The notes beneath the pieces are model-generated. The model had not been told where the DNA came from, searched no databases, and was given only the letters and a program-made list of their open reading frames with translations. A program made the position numbers and the translations under genes. A stretch of DNA of 64,000 bases from Weissella cibaria KACC 11862 (GTDB taxonomy: Bacteria; Bacillota; Bacilli; Lactobacillales; Lactobacillaceae): contig NZ_AEKT01000039.1 of NCBI RefSeq assembly GCF_000193635.1, positions 1-64,000 on the forward strand. The letters run 5' to 3'. Positions within the stretch are counted from its first letter, which is position 1; the number at the start of each line of letters is the position of its first letter. Positions 48,652 through 57,858 of the stretch are shown here, one piece after another.

Positions 48652-49503
48652 TTAGTGCATGTGCAACATGCCGGCAGCGCCCAAGGCAAGGACTACGATA
48701 CCAACAACAATACGGTAGTATCCAAAGACCTTAAAGTCATTATTTTTAATGTAATTCATCATGACCTTAATGGCAAAGTAAGCCACAATCCATGAAACAA
48801 TAAAGCCGACAACCATAACGCCAGTTTGGGCACCTGTAAAGCCACCACCACCTAGCAAGTACTTACCCACCTTCAAAATGGTTACCCCAAACATCACTGG
48901 GATACTCATGAAGAATGAGAATTCAGCAGCAACAAAACGTGACGCTCCCAAAATTAGCGCGCCCAAAATAGTTGATCCTGAACGTGACGTTCCTGGTACG
49001 ATTGATAGCACTTGGAACAACCCAATGAACAAAGCCATCTTGTATGACATGGCATTCAAATCCGTCAAAATCGCATTCTTGTTTGCCAAGTAACGCTCCA
49101 CGACAATGAATAGCACACCATAAACAATCAACATCGCTGCCACAACCCAAGCATTTAGCCAGTGGGCATCCATGTAATCGTTCAAGGCCAATCCTGCAAT
49201 CACGGCCGGCAAGACACCAACAATCACCTTAAACCAAAGCGTCCATGTTTGACGCTTTTCCAAAGATGACTTTGATGGTGAAAAAGGGTTCAACTTTTTG
49301 AAGTAAAGTTGAATAACCGCAAAAATTGCCCCTAATTGAATCGCGTAATCAAACATCGCCGTGAAACTCTTAGTCCATACGGCCCCGCCTGGGATGTTCA
49401 TGAATGACTCCGCAATAATAATGTGTCCGGTTGATGATACTGGCAAGAATTCAGTTAATCCTTCCACAATACCAATCACCAAGGACTTCAACAAATCAAG
49501 CAT
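48652..49503 (-). CDS. uppP: Undecaprenyl-diphosphatase
   Basis: Recycles undecaprenyl pyrophosphate for cell-wall synthesis; confers bacitracin tolerance. 283 aa, about eight spans. Motifs EGLTEFLPVSSTGH (14-27) and PGTSRSGSTI carry the catalytic Glu, His and Arg. Single-gene unit between tag and the PadR operon. Confidence 0.96.
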   Translation of the reverse strand: MLDLLKSLVIGIVEGLTEFLPVSSTGHIIIAESFMNIPGGAVWTKSFTAMFDYAIQLGAIFAVIQLYFKKLNPFSPSKSSLEKRQTWTLWFKVIVGVLPAVIAGLALNDYMDAHWLNAWVVAAMLIVYGVLFIVVERYLANKNAILTDLNAMSYKMALFIGLFQVLSIVPGTSRSGSTILGALILGASRFVAAEFSFFMSIPVMFGVTILKVGKYLLGGGGFTGAQTGVMVVGFIVSWIVAYFAIKVMMNYIKNNDFKVFGYYRIVVGIVVLALGAAGMLHMH

Positions 49504-49549
49504 GTCTTGCTCCTTATTTTTAAACTTATCGCTATTACAATACCAGAAA

Positions 49550-49583
49550 AAAAGCGGTGCGCCTATACACGCAACGCCTTCTT
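49550..49583 (-). terminator. Terminator after the PadR operon
   Basis: An imperfect stem AAGCGGTGCG / CGCAACGCCTT with a long T run on the minus strand. Confidence 0.65.
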
Positions 49584-49592
49584 TACCCTGGC

Positions 49593-50531
49593 TTAATTGA
49601 CGTGAATATCACCATCTGTCGCAATAATACTCAAGCGATCTGGTGCCGTTTCATTTTCGCTAAATTGACCAGCATACTTGGTTCCCTTAACCATCACATC
49701 ACCATCAGTTGTTTGCAATTGCAACCCACCGAATTGGGCTTGTGCGGCCTTAAAGTCACCATCACGTAAGGTAAATGTATTCACTCCCGTATACCGGCTC
49801 GCAGTCGTCGTCACATCACCATCGTTCACTTGCATTACACTTGCATTAAGTGCCGTATGATTCAAATGCACATCACTATCAGTACCAGATAACAACAACT
49901 TACCCAATTCACCATTTTGCACCGTCAAATCAGAATCGCTCATGCTAATCGTTGATTGCTTAAGGACGGCATCCGTTAAGTGCACACTACCATCACGGTT
50001 AGCCACCGTCATATCTGGGGTAGTCAAATTATTTAACGTAATATCACCTGCAGTGGCACTAATTTTAACTGTCTTAGCCGTCAAATCCTTTAACACAATG
50101 TCTGACCCGACTGACGTTTGCTTAAATTTATCAAACGGCTTATTTTGCGGTACGCTGATGGTAATGTGTTCCGGCTTCTTTTCGCCAAAGCCAACGCCCA
50201 CACCATTATCATTTTCCGTATTGTACTTAACATATAGTGTGTTATGCCGCACCGAAATATGTAACCGGGCTGCATCACGCACACTCGACTTCACCGCATA
50301 CGTATCATCGTTATTCGTCACTAACCGTACGTCAATATCCTCAGTGTTAATATTGACCGACTTAAACGCCTTCACTTGTTGATTAACAGTTTTTACTTGC
50401 GGCACCACAAAATGCCCATCACGCCAGTTCAAGCTATTTTGACCATCGTTTGACAAGCCAACAAACATCAAAACGACACCGACAGCCGCAATCACTAGTC
50501 CCGTCAGTATCCAACGCATCATCTTAGGCAT
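49593..50531 (-). CDS. DUF4097 beta-strand-repeat protein with membrane anchor
   Basis: 312 aa from MPKMMRWILTGLVIAAVGVV; AAGGAGG lies 9 nt upstream within the end of the preceding gene (8-bp overlap). One N-terminal span (about 6-26), then an extracellular-type right-handed beta-helix-like domain with repeats such as SDLTVQNGELGKLLLSGTDS and DGDVTT/DGDFKA. Such proteins follow PadR and DUF1700 genes and are thought to sense or scaffold envelope stress responses (LiaG-like). Exact function is unknown. Confidence 0.82.
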   Translation of the reverse strand: MPKMMRWILTGLVIAAVGVVLMFVGLSNDGQNSLNWRDGHFVVPQVKTVNQQVKAFKSVNINTEDIDVRLVTNNDDTYAVKSSVRDAARLHISVRHNTLYVKYNTENDNGVGVGFGEKKPEHITISVPQNKPFDKFKQTSVGSDIVLKDLTAKTVKISATAGDITLNNLTTPDMTVANRDGSVHLTDAVLKQSTISMSDSDLTVQNGELGKLLLSGTDSDVHLNHTALNASVMQVNDGDVTTTASRYTGVNTFTLRDGDFKAAQAQFGGLQLQTTDGDVMVKGTKYAGQFSENETAPDRLSIIATDGDIHVN

Positions 50532-51165
50532 GCTTCGTGCCTCCTTCTTGCTTACGTGAGAACTTACGGCCAATATACTTAACAAAGTTCATTAGGCCAC
50601 CAAAGATTACGCGGACAATGGCAAAGCCAATTGGCCAAGCAATAAATTGGAGACCAATTAAAATCAGCCCAATACCACCTTGGTACAAAGCCGTTTGCCA
50701 GCTTGCCCCAATGATGGCAACCGCCCCAACAACCTGGAACAAACCAGTTGCTAGGAATACCAATAGCAACATAATCAAAAATACGGCAATCACAATGACA
50801 ATAAACAAGCCCAACAAAATCAGAATCATTGCTGGAATCCACACAACGGAGGTTACCAAACCAACCAACACAACCCACAATAAGTTGAATTGTCGCCCGA
50901 TTCGTTCACGGAAATGATGAACTGGTGTTTCATTCTCTTCCGGTGCATCTTGATCCGCCACATCATCGTAGCGAATTGAGTAATCTACTAATACGCGGCG
51001 TGCCAATTGCTTAGGCGTGCCAAATTCTCGAATCAGCGTTTCGCCGGTCAAACCTGCGTCTGACGCATATTCACGATAAAAATCCAACACATCTTCGCGT
51101 TCTTCATCAGTCAAACCAACCAAGTGGCCCTTCAGTTGCGTGAAGTAAATGTTATTTTCCATCAA
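50524..51165 (-). CDS. DUF1700 (HAAS-domain) membrane protein
   Basis: 213 aa. The N-terminal HAAS helical domain (about 1-60, YFTQLKGHLVGLTDEEREDVLDFYREYASDAG) is soluble; three to four spans follow (about 95-190). The family is nearly always encoded next to PadR regulators. It overlaps padR by 14 bp and the DUF4097 gene by 8 bp. Confidence 0.85.
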   Translation of the reverse strand: MMENNIYFTQLKGHLVGLTDEEREDVLDFYREYASDAGLTGETLIREFGTPKQLARRVLVDYSIRYDDVADQDAPEENETPVHHFRERIGRQFNLLWVVLVGLVTSVVWIPAMILILLGLFIVIVIAVFLIMLLLVFLATGLFQVVGAVAIIGASWQTALYQGGIGLILIGLQFIAWPIGFAIVRVIFGGLMNFVKYIGRKFSRKQEGGTKHA

Positions 51166-51484
51166 CCTTTTCCCCTTCTGCCGGCATCATTAAGTCGTTC
51201 ACATTGTGACTAAATACCCGCCATTCTTCTTGCACACGCGTCATTTCAGCGCGGCCATCGTCTGATATTTTGTAGTAGCGTCGGTTGCGTCCTTCAAAAG
51301 GTTCATCATAAGTTGTCACCCAGCCTTTTGCTTTTAAGCGTCGTAACACTGGATACATCGTCGACTCCGAAACTGAAAAGCGTTCCTGAACTTGTTTCGT
51401 CAACGCGTAGCCATATAAATCTTCCGATGACAGCAACGACAAGACTAGTCCATCCATCAGATCACTAGATAATTGCATCGCCAT
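51152..51484 (-). CDS. PadR family transcriptional regulator
   Basis: 110-aa winged-helix regulator: DLMDGLVLSLLSSEDLYGYALTKQVQERFSVSESTMYPVLRRLKAKGWV is the PadR domain, with the conserved YGY and YPxLxRLxxxG signature. First gene of the three-gene envelope operon; a palindrome overlapping its -10 suggests autorepression. Confidence 0.93.
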   Translation of the reverse strand: MAMQLSSDLMDGLVLSLLSSEDLYGYALTKQVQERFSVSESTMYPVLRRLKAKGWVTTYDEPFEGRNRRYYKISDDGRAEMTRVQEEWRVFSHNVNDLMMPAEGEKVDGK

Positions 51485-51520
51485 GGTTCATCTTCCTTTA
51501 CAATACTATAACTCATATAA

Positions 51521-51558
51521 TATACTCTAAGTATAGGGAACGCAGGGGGTTGTGTAAA
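51521..51558 (-). promoter_or_regulatory. Promoter and palindromic operator of the PadR operon
   Basis: Minus strand -35 TTTACA (51558..51553), 17-nt spacer, -10 TATACT (51535..51530). A perfect palindrome TATACT-CTA-AGTATA (51521-51535) includes the -10. Confidence 0.7.
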
Positions 51559-51618
51559 GCATTTTGCTACCCCCTTTAACAATTCACTTTGGGTTCATAT
51601 AGAAAGAAGGTTTTCATT

Positions 51619-51882
51619 ATGGCAAGTAAGAAACTAACGAAGTCAAACGACAAAGTCTTTAGCGGGGTCCTTGGTGGCGTCGCTGACTATTTCAACTTTG
51701 ATGCAACACTTGTGCGCATTATCTTTGCGGCCTTGGTTGTATTCACCGGCTTTTTCCCAATGGGTATTTTGTACATCATTGCGGCCGTTGTTATGCCCGA
51801 TGCCCCAACTCACCACGAATACGAGTTTAAGGATGACAGTCGCAAGGACATCACCCCAAACCGTTTCGACGACGATATTTAA
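51619..51882 (+). CDS. PspC-domain membrane protein
   Basis: 87 aa from MASKKLTKSNDKVFSGVLGG, chosen because GAAGG lies 8 nt upstream. One PspC domain: SGVLGGVADYFNFDATLVRIIFA then a span (about 33-58). An acidic tail follows. It is divergent from the padR operon, which also deals with the envelope; both may belong to one stress response. Confidence 0.88.
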   Translation: MASKKLTKSNDKVFSGVLGGVADYFNFDATLVRIIFAALVVFTGFFPMGILYIIAAVVMPDAPTHHEYEFKDDSRKDITPNRFDDDI

Positions 51883-51893
51883 TAGGCTTAACG

Positions 51894-51923
51894 AAAAAAC
51901 ACCGCATCGCGCGGTGTTTTTTT
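51894..51923 (+). terminator. Terminator after pspC
   Basis: An ACACCGC / GCGGTGT stem flanked by A and T runs. Confidence 0.9.
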
Positions 51924-51974
51924 GATTGGTAATATGGATGACCGTCAATACTCCCCTAGAATATCTCAGGTGCT

Positions 51975-52162
51975 GCAACAGGAGTGGGTTGTATCCGGAG
52001 CGTTCAAAAATCGGCAACATGCCGCATGGCCGGCGCTATTCAGAAAAGCCCATACAGACCTTGAAGGCTTAGGGGGAATTATTTGCCCCGCTGAATGGCG
52101 TCCGCGCCATTCGGTTGCCGAGTTTTTGAACAAAGGCGCAGGATACAACCCACTCCTGTTGC
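51975..52162. repeat. Large imperfect inverted-repeat element B (188 bp)
   Basis: The outermost 22 bp (from GCAACAGGAGTGGG) are perfectly complementary, then a small bulge, then a second paired block (GTTCAAAAA plus TCGGCAAC). The stem continues through ATTCAG/CTGAAT. The tip has two hairpins, AAGCC/GGCTT (52026-52060) and GGGG/CCCC (52072-52089). It is predicted to fold as one long stem capped by a junction. Confidence 0.7.
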
Positions 52163-52187
52163 TCGTGCGGTAGCACGACACCAACAC

Positions 52188-52228
52188 AAAAATGAGCGTC
52201 ACCGCAAATGCAGTGACGCTCATTTTTT
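52188..52228 (-). terminator. Terminator after the nucleoside transporter
   Basis: A 14-bp stem AAAATGAGCGTCAC / GTGACGCTCATTTT with flanking T runs. Confidence 0.9.
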
Positions 52229-52243
52229 ACACTTTAAATTTGT

Positions 52244-53485
52244 TTACCAGCTGAACAATCCAACCATCGCCGCTGACATCAATGATACCAGGATACCTGA
52301 TACCAAAATCAATGGCACGTTAGCTGCAATTAGTTCGGCCTTTTCACGATTAACCAAGCTCTTGTATGAACCGATAATCATCCCCAATGTTCCAAAGTTG
52401 GCGAAACTCGTGACAAACACTGTCAAGACAGCGCGCGCGTGAGCTGACGCAAACATACCTGAGTGGTGAGCAACTTGCTTTGAGACTTCTCCCATCACCA
52501 CAAATTCGTTCGTCACCAACTTCGTTCCCATGTATTGGGCAATACGGAAGGCATCATCGACGTTAAAGCCGAGCAACCAAGCAAATGGGAACATAATGAC
52601 ACCGAAGATATTCTCCAATGATAGCCATGACAACGTCGTCAATGACAACAAGTTGTCGATCAAAGAAGCCAAACCAACAAAGGCAATTACCGTCGCCACG
52701 ATAATAACCGCCACCAAACCGGCACCTTGGATTGAATCACCCAAGAACGCAAAGAATGGTTGGCGCTTAACCTTACCATCCTCAGTCGTTTCATCGTGAT
52801 CCAATACCGCGATTGTATCATCAGCTTCGGCGACTTGCGTTGGATTTAAGATTGTCGTCATCATGATAGCGCTCAAGATGTTCAACGGAATCGCCGTCAA
52901 TACGAATTGACCAGGCATCATCCCAACGTATGACCCAACGATGGCGGCCGTTACCGTACTCATCGACATCATGGCAACCGTCAAATTACGCTTAGCGTCC
53001 ATTTGTTGCAGTTGCAACTTAGAAACGGCCAGCACTTCAGTCGTGCCCAAGAACATCATTTCAACTGAGAAAAATGATTCAAACTTAGGTTGTCCCGTCA
53101 AAAATGACAAACCTCGGCCGACCCACTTAACCAACCATGGCAATACACCAATGTATGTCAAAATATCAAACATTGGGATAATCACCAAAATTGGCAAAAC
53201 GGCTGACGTCACAAAATTCATCGTTCCTGATGCAGGCTTGACCCAATCAGGCAACGCAAAGGCAATCCCGTCAAAGGCCGCACTGGTTAACCATTCAAAC
53301 CCATTCGCTGCGGCTAACACAGCATCTCGGCCAATTGAAAAACTCGTAAAGAACCAAGCCAAAATTAATTGGATAATCAAGATGACACCAACTGAACGCC
53401 ACTTGATGTTCTTACGATCACGTGAAAATAAATATGCCACCCCTAGAAATACAAAGATTCCGAGGATGTTCATCAACAATAGCAT
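52244..53485 (-). CDS. nupC: Concentrative nucleoside transporter (NupC/CNT family)
   Basis: 413 aa, about nine to ten spans. Family signatures: FVTSAVLPILVIIPMFDILTY, FFSVEMMFLGTTEVLAV, and VTSFANFGTLGMIIGSYKSL near the C terminus. Imports nucleosides with H+ or Na+. AAGGAG precedes the ATG. The promoter carries two operator-like sequences (53562-53605) related to one upstream of phnD. Confidence 0.9.
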   Translation of the reverse strand: MLLLMNILGIFVFLGVAYLFSRDRKNIKWRSVGVILIIQLILAWFFTSFSIGRDAVLAAANGFEWLTSAAFDGIAFALPDWVKPASGTMNFVTSAVLPILVIIPMFDILTYIGVLPWLVKWVGRGLSFLTGQPKFESFFSVEMMFLGTTEVLAVSKLQLQQMDAKRNLTVAMMSMSTVTAAIVGSYVGMMPGQFVLTAIPLNILSAIMMTTILNPTQVAEADDTIAVLDHDETTEDGKVKRQPFFAFLGDSIQGAGLVAVIIVATVIAFVGLASLIDNLLSLTTLSWLSLENIFGVIMFPFAWLLGFNVDDAFRIAQYMGTKLVTNEFVVMGEVSKQVAHHSGMFASAHARAVLTVFVTSFANFGTLGMIIGSYKSLVNREKAELIAANVPLILVSGILVSLMSAAMVGLFSW

Positions 53486-53538
53486 GTGCTACTTCTCCTT
53501 GAGGGGTTCTTACTTATGTAAAATAACTTAACAAACTA

Positions 53539-53605
53539 AGTGTATCAAAAGTAAGGCCTTTGTAAAACGGTTAACCTCGATAATCCGTCCGGTAAAACGT
53601 TTAAC
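53539..53605 (-). promoter_or_regulatory. nupC promoter with two spaced operator-like sites
   Basis: Minus strand -35 TTTACA (53566..53561), 16-nt spacer, -10 TACACT (53544..53539). TAAAACGGTTAAC (53563-53575) overlaps the -35 and TAAAACGTTTAACGT (53593-53607) lies 30 bp away, three helical turns. The central ACG-TT symmetry resembles LacI-family operators. Confidence 0.55.
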
Positions 53606-53620
53606 GTACCAAAATTAACT

Positions 53621-53657
53621 AAAAAAACTGTTGCGCATGCCACACAACAGTTCCTTT
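53621..53657 (-). terminator. Terminator after the 5'-nucleotidase-like gene
   Basis: An AACTGTTG / CAACAGTT stem with seven T on the minus strand. Confidence 0.85.
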
Positions 53658-53661
53658 TTAC

Positions 53662-55221
53662 TTAATTTTGAAAGCCAACCGCCGTGATATTCGTTGGTTG
53701 GGCAATATGAATTTCAGGGTGGGCCATAATGTAGTCACCAATCAATTCAGCTGTCTCTAACTGCACTTCACGCACAATCTTATCCGTACTAAACATCGTA
53801 AAATTACCCGCCCCACCGGCACGGTAGTTATTCATTGCCACCTCATACGTTGCTGCCATATCCAAGGGTTGCCCTTGGTACGATACTGCCGTAACTCGAT
53901 CGCCTGCTGGTCGACTAAAATCAAACGTATAATCAATACCACTCCAAATATCATAGTTGTAGTGCTGGACTTTCGGCTCAATAAACAGCGGATTAACCGT
54001 CAACGTACCATCGGCTGCCACTGTAAAGTAACGCCCGTTTACCTCCAGTGCATCCTTAATATCTTGCCCTGTCAGTGCTTCTACAACTAATGTATTCGGA
54101 TAAATATAGTTAGTCATAATATCACGTAACGTGACATCATTCGCCAAACCGCGTACTTCATCATTAAACAATGCCGTATTGGCGATAGTCGTCTGCGTTG
54201 CGTCCATTTGGACACGGTTAACCAATTCAATAAACGGGTGACTGTGGAGACGCGCCGCAAAATGGTCGGTAATGCGCATGTTGTCACCAACCGTACCAAC
54301 TGCCGTATCAAGCCATTGATTCGTTTGGCTTTGCAGTGGTTCAATTAGCGCCACGATATCTGCCCGTTCTGCGGCGTCCGCTGTCTTGATAAGACTCGCT
54401 TCCCGACCAACAACTGTCTGTTGCTCATCTAGATCAAGGGTGATTAGCCCCACGTTATCCGCCCGGTAACCCGGTTGTGTCGTCGGTACACCATCCGCAA
54501 CTTCGGCAATCATTCGGTGTTGGTGACCTGTGACAAGTGCATCAACACCTGGCAAGTGCAACAATTGATACCCTTGGTTTTCAGAGGTCAGGCGTTCTAG
54601 TGGCTCACCAGTTTGCAAATCTTCCGCAAAACCACCGTGATAAGCAATCACCAACACATCAACTTGAGGGCGTAACTCAGCGATATAGTTTTGGGCCACT
54701 TCAACCGGATCGGCAAATAATAATCCTCGAATATTATCAGCCTGTTCCCACTTGGCCACATATTTGGTTAACAACCCAATCACACCAATTTTAACGCCCG
54801 CCCGTTCAAAAACAGCGTACGGCTTACCAATAAACGGTTGGTGTGTTTCTGCATCAAGGACATTCGCATTCAAGAGTTGTGGCGTATCCGCCATCACCCG
54901 CTCTAAATAATCGCGACCGTAATTAAACTCGTGATTCCCGAAGACGCGGACATCATACCCAACTGCATCAGCCAATTGTTGATAAATACCCGCAGCCTCT
55001 GGCGCTTGTTTTTCCACGTAATTCGTTAGTGGGGAACCTTGAATAAAGTCCCCATTTTCAATCGTTACAACCGCTTCGCCATGTGACGCCCGTTCTTGTA
55101 GCGCTGCAATAACCGTTGCCGCACGTGTTAAGCCCAGTCCGTCATTTAATAATGGTCGACGAAAATCATCCGCTCGCACATAACCATGCACATCAGACGT
55201 CGAAATGATTGATACTCGCAT
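53662..55221 (-). CDS. 5'-nucleotidase/UDP-sugar hydrolase family metallophosphoesterase
   Basis: 519 aa: calcineurin-like N-terminal domain (SDVHGY at 9-14, ENGDFIQGS, GNHEFNYG at 95-102, VIAYHGG, VTGHQHRM) and a C-terminal substrate domain (from about 310; NNYRAGGAGNFTMF). These dephosphorylate nucleotides or cyclic nucleotides. Unlike most of the family it has no signal peptide and no LPxTG anchor, so it is predicted cytoplasmic. It lies between a nucleoside transporter and PhnCDE. Confidence 0.88.
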   Translation of the reverse strand: MRVSIISTSDVHGYVRADDFRRPLLNDGLGLTRAATVIAALQERASHGEAVVTIENGDFIQGSPLTNYVEKQAPEAAGIYQQLADAVGYDVRVFGNHEFNYGRDYLERVMADTPQLLNANVLDAETHQPFIGKPYAVFERAGVKIGVIGLLTKYVAKWEQADNIRGLLFADPVEVAQNYIAELRPQVDVLVIAYHGGFAEDLQTGEPLERLTSENQGYQLLHLPGVDALVTGHQHRMIAEVADGVPTTQPGYRADNVGLITLDLDEQQTVVGREASLIKTADAAERADIVALIEPLQSQTNQWLDTAVGTVGDNMRITDHFAARLHSHPFIELVNRVQMDATQTTIANTALFNDEVRGLANDVTLRDIMTNYIYPNTLVVEALTGQDIKDALEVNGRYFTVAADGTLTVNPLFIEPKVQHYNYDIWSGIDYTFDFSRPAGDRVTAVSYQGQPLDMAATYEVAMNNYRAGGAGNFTMFSTDKIVREVQLETAELIGDYIMAHPEIHIAQPTNITAVGFQN

Positions 55222-55250
55222 CTCTTATATCCCCAGTCTACTTTATGTAC

Positions 55251-55285
55251 AACAGGCTGCCAAATTAAATTCAGCAGCCTGTTTT
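55251..55285 (-). terminator. Hairpin after the phn operon
   Basis: A 10-bp stem AACAGGCTGC / GCAGCCTGTT. There is no good T run on the minus strand, so termination may be partial; T4 follows on the plus strand. Confidence 0.5.
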
Positions 55286-55326
55286 CACGCATTTTTACTA
55301 TGTTATATTCTAAGCTACTTTGGCTG

Positions 55327-56121
55327 TTAAACCAACTTTTTACGGAGTTGACCTGACAAGAAATCAATCACCGTCACCATGATAATAATCCCAAGTAGAA
55401 TGATCCCCACCTTTGGCCACTGACGTGTTTGCAATGCAAAAATCAAAGGCGCTCCAATTCCACCGGCACCAACCATACCTAAGATAGCTGCTGAACGGAC
55501 CGCAATTTCAAAACGGTATAACGTGTAATTCATAAACTCTGGCATAACCGCTGGCAAAGTTGCTAACGTTAACCCATCGAGCGCTGAACCACCGGCTGCG
55601 ACAATCGCTTCATTTGGTCCACGATCAATGTTTTCAACCGCTTCTGAGAATAGCTTTCCCAGCATACCAATCGAGTGAATCGATACTGCCAAGACACCTG
55701 CATACGCACCAGGGCCAACCGCCTTGATGAACATAATGGCCAACACAATTTCAGGGAAGACACGGACAATTGTCAAAATTACCTTACCCAAGGTTGACCG
55801 TGGTGTGAAGAAGCCTTTCTTCGTTCGTGCAGCTAGAAACGCAAACGGTACTGATAAAATGGCCGAAATAAACGTTCCTAGAAAGGCGATGGCCAGCGTT
55901 TCAACCAATGCAGTCACCAAATCTTCGCCATCCCCCGTATAAACGTATGACCAATCCGGATGGAATAAGCCATGAAAAATAGCCTTCGTAATAATCAACG
56001 CTTGTGGCTTAACCGATGCCAATGGAATCCCCGAGAAGGCCCAGGCAAAGATCAAGACCACGACTGCCGTAATCACCCAAGGCCGAAATCTTTGCCAGGG
56101 GCTTTGTTTTACTAATTGCAT
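55327..56121 (-). CDS. phnE: Phosphonate-type ABC transporter permease 2
   Basis: 264 aa, about six spans, with the permease EAA-type loop AGGSALDGLTLATLPAVMPEFMNYTLYRFEIAVRSAAILG. Pairs with the other PhnE. Its start overlaps the stop of the preceding permease by one base. Confidence 0.9.
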   Translation of the reverse strand: MQLVKQSPWQRFRPWVITAVVVLIFAWAFSGIPLASVKPQALIITKAIFHGLFHPDWSYVYTGDGEDLVTALVETLAIAFLGTFISAILSVPFAFLAARTKKGFFTPRSTLGKVILTIVRVFPEIVLAIMFIKAVGPGAYAGVLAVSIHSIGMLGKLFSEAVENIDRGPNEAIVAAGGSALDGLTLATLPAVMPEFMNYTLYRFEIAVRSAAILGMVGAGGIGAPLIFALQTRQWPKVGIILLGIIIMVTVIDFLSGQLRKKLV

Positions 56122-56903
56122 TATGCCAACGCCTCCCGTAATCGATTAGAAATACCATCCACGATAATGACCACGACCAAGATTGCCAAAATAACAATCG
56201 CCGTCCGATCGTAGCGGAAAAGCGACAACGTTTGACTCAAGTACAATCCCACACCACCAGCACCTAGATAACCCAAGACTGTCGATGCACGGACGTTGAT
56301 TTCCAACGTGTACAGGAAGTAACTCAAAAATTGGTTAAACACCTGAGGGACAACTGCGAAGACAATCGTTTGAATGCTGTTTGCGCCAGCTGCAGTCAAG
56401 GCTTCAATCGGCCCGTCGTCAATCGTTTCAATCGCTTCATAGAACAACTTTGAAATCATGCCAAAACTGAACACCGTCAAGGCCCCAACTCCGGCCATTG
56501 GCCCAATACCAACAATCGCCACAAACAACGCCGCTAAGAGCAAATCAGGTAATGCACGCACCAAGTTCAAAAAGAACCGAATGACGCCACGCGCCACAGC
56601 ATTTTTCATGATATTACGTGCTGCTAACAAACTAAATGGTACGGCAATAATAGTACCGAGCAACGTCCCAACCAAGGCCATTTGAATCGTTTCTAAGATT
56701 GGTGTCACAATCGCTGACACGTATGACCAATCTGGTTGCGTCATCTTAATCAAGATTTGCCAAAATTGATCCCAACTAAAATCTGTCGAGACACCCGTCA
56801 TTTGTCCTGACCCAAATAGGATCAAGATGACAAGCACGACTGTCAGTAAGCCTTTAATATGCCATTTTTGACTAAACTGACGCTCTGGTAATAATGATTC
56901 CAT
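56121..56903 (-). CDS. phnE: Phosphonate-type ABC transporter permease 1
   Basis: 260 aa, about six spans; the EAA-type loop AAGANSIQTIVFAVVPQVFNQFLSYFLYTLEINVRASTVLG is nearly parallel to that of the second permease, indicating an old duplication. It starts 2 bp after phnC. Confidence 0.9.
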   Translation of the reverse strand: MESLLPERQFSQKWHIKGLLTVVLVILILFGSGQMTGVSTDFSWDQFWQILIKMTQPDWSYVSAIVTPILETIQMALVGTLLGTIIAVPFSLLAARNIMKNAVARGVIRFFLNLVRALPDLLLAALFVAIVGIGPMAGVGALTVFSFGMISKLFYEAIETIDDGPIEALTAAGANSIQTIVFAVVPQVFNQFLSYFLYTLEINVRASTVLGYLGAGGVGLYLSQTLSLFRYDRTAIVILAILVVVIIVDGISNRLREALA

Positions 56904-56905
56904 GA

Positions 56906-57673
56906 CTACTCCTTATCTCCAGCTTCAGCATAAATACCGTCAAAATCGTGTTCATTAACTTCAGCAATCGGCTTATCATAAACCAACTTCCCCGCACGCA
57001 ATCCCACAATCCGGGTCGCATACGCCATCGCCAGTGGCACACTGTGCAAGTTAACCACCACCGTCATCCCGAGATCTCGGTTTAGGTGTTGCAAGTCATC
57101 CATGACCATCTTGGTCGTTTTCGGATCCAACGACGCAATCGGTTCATCAGCCAAAACAACCGTTGGTGATTGCATCATCGCGCGTGCAATTGCCACACGT
57201 TGTTGTTGCCCACCTGACAATTCATCAGCTCGTGTATAGTATTTATCAAGCATATTCACTTTATTCAAGTTTTCAGCAGCCTTCTCCTTATCAGCTTTTG
57301 AAAACAAACCGAACGTACTCTTAAACGTCGAGTAGTATCCCACGCGACCAGCCAAAACGTTTCGGGCCACCGACGCGCGCTTCACCAAATTAAAATTTTG
57401 GAAAATCATGGCAATATTACGACGCAACACTCGCAGTTGGCTACCCTTGGCTTTGGTAATATCTGCACCATCCAATAAAATTTCACCCGCTGTGACATCG
57501 TGCAAACGATTGATTGCCCGCAACAAGGTACTTTTACCAGCCCCCGACAGGCCGACAATCACCACGAATTCACCTGAAGTAATATCTAAGTTAATGTGAT
57601 CGAGTCCCACCGTCCCATTTGGGTAAACTTTTGAAACATCTTTTACTTGGATTGTGCCAGTTTGGCTTGCCAT
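56906..57673 (-). CDS. phnC: Phosphonate-type ABC transporter ATP-binding protein
   Basis: 255 aa from [20 protein letters not shown], chosen because AGGGG lies 7 nt upstream. Walker [11 protein letters not shown]-loop MIFQNFNLV, signature [15 protein letters not shown], Walker [13 protein letters not shown]. Drives uptake with the two PhnE permeases. No C-P lyase genes are seen, so the natural substrate may be phosphite, phosphonate or another phosphorus compound. Confidence 0.93.
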   Translation of the reverse strand: MASQTGTIQVKDVSKVYPNGTVGLDHINLDITSGEFVVIVGLSGAGKSTLLRAINRLHDVTAGEILLDGADITKAKGSQLRVLRRNIAMIFQNFNLVKRASVARNVLAGRVGYYSTFKSTFGLFSKADKEKAAENLNKVNMLDKYYTRADELSGGQQQRVAIARAMMQSPTVVLADEPIASLDPKTTKMVMDDLQHLNRDLGMTVVVNLHSVPLAMAYATRIVGLRAGKLVYDKPIAEVNEHDFDGIYAEAGDKE

Positions 57674-57741
57674 ATTCATTCCCCTGATCGTTTTACTTAA
57701 CAACTAATCAACTTGCTTAATCGTTTTAAAAAATATGTACT

Positions 57742-57788
57742 AAGAACGAGCTTCACCGGTAAAACACACCACCAGGAAACTCGTTCTT
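57742..57788 (-). promoter_or_regulatory. Stem-loop between phnD and phnC
   Basis: A 9-bp perfect base (AAGAACGAG / CTCGTTCTT) extended by an imperfect second 9-bp stem. No T run follows directly. Typical of processing or 3'-stabilising hairpins that keep binding-protein mRNA above transporter mRNA. Confidence 0.55.
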
Positions 57789-57858
57789 CATTTTTCATCG
57801 CTAGTAGTCATCGCTAAACGTAAATCTTGCGTGACCAACCTGCTTTATTTAATTGGAC

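Larger units (their letters stand above)
51883..52243. other. Intergenic region holding large inverted-repeat element B
   Basis: A 361-bp convergent gap: pspC terminator, element B (51975-52162), a small CGTGC-GGTA-GCACG hairpin (52164-52177), and the nupC terminator. No coding ORF and no strong promoter recognised. Confidence 0.6.

Noticed and set aside
55251-55285. Full-strength terminator of the phn operon
   Set aside because: The hairpin is good but the minus-strand sequence after it is not T-rich; listed with low confidence instead.
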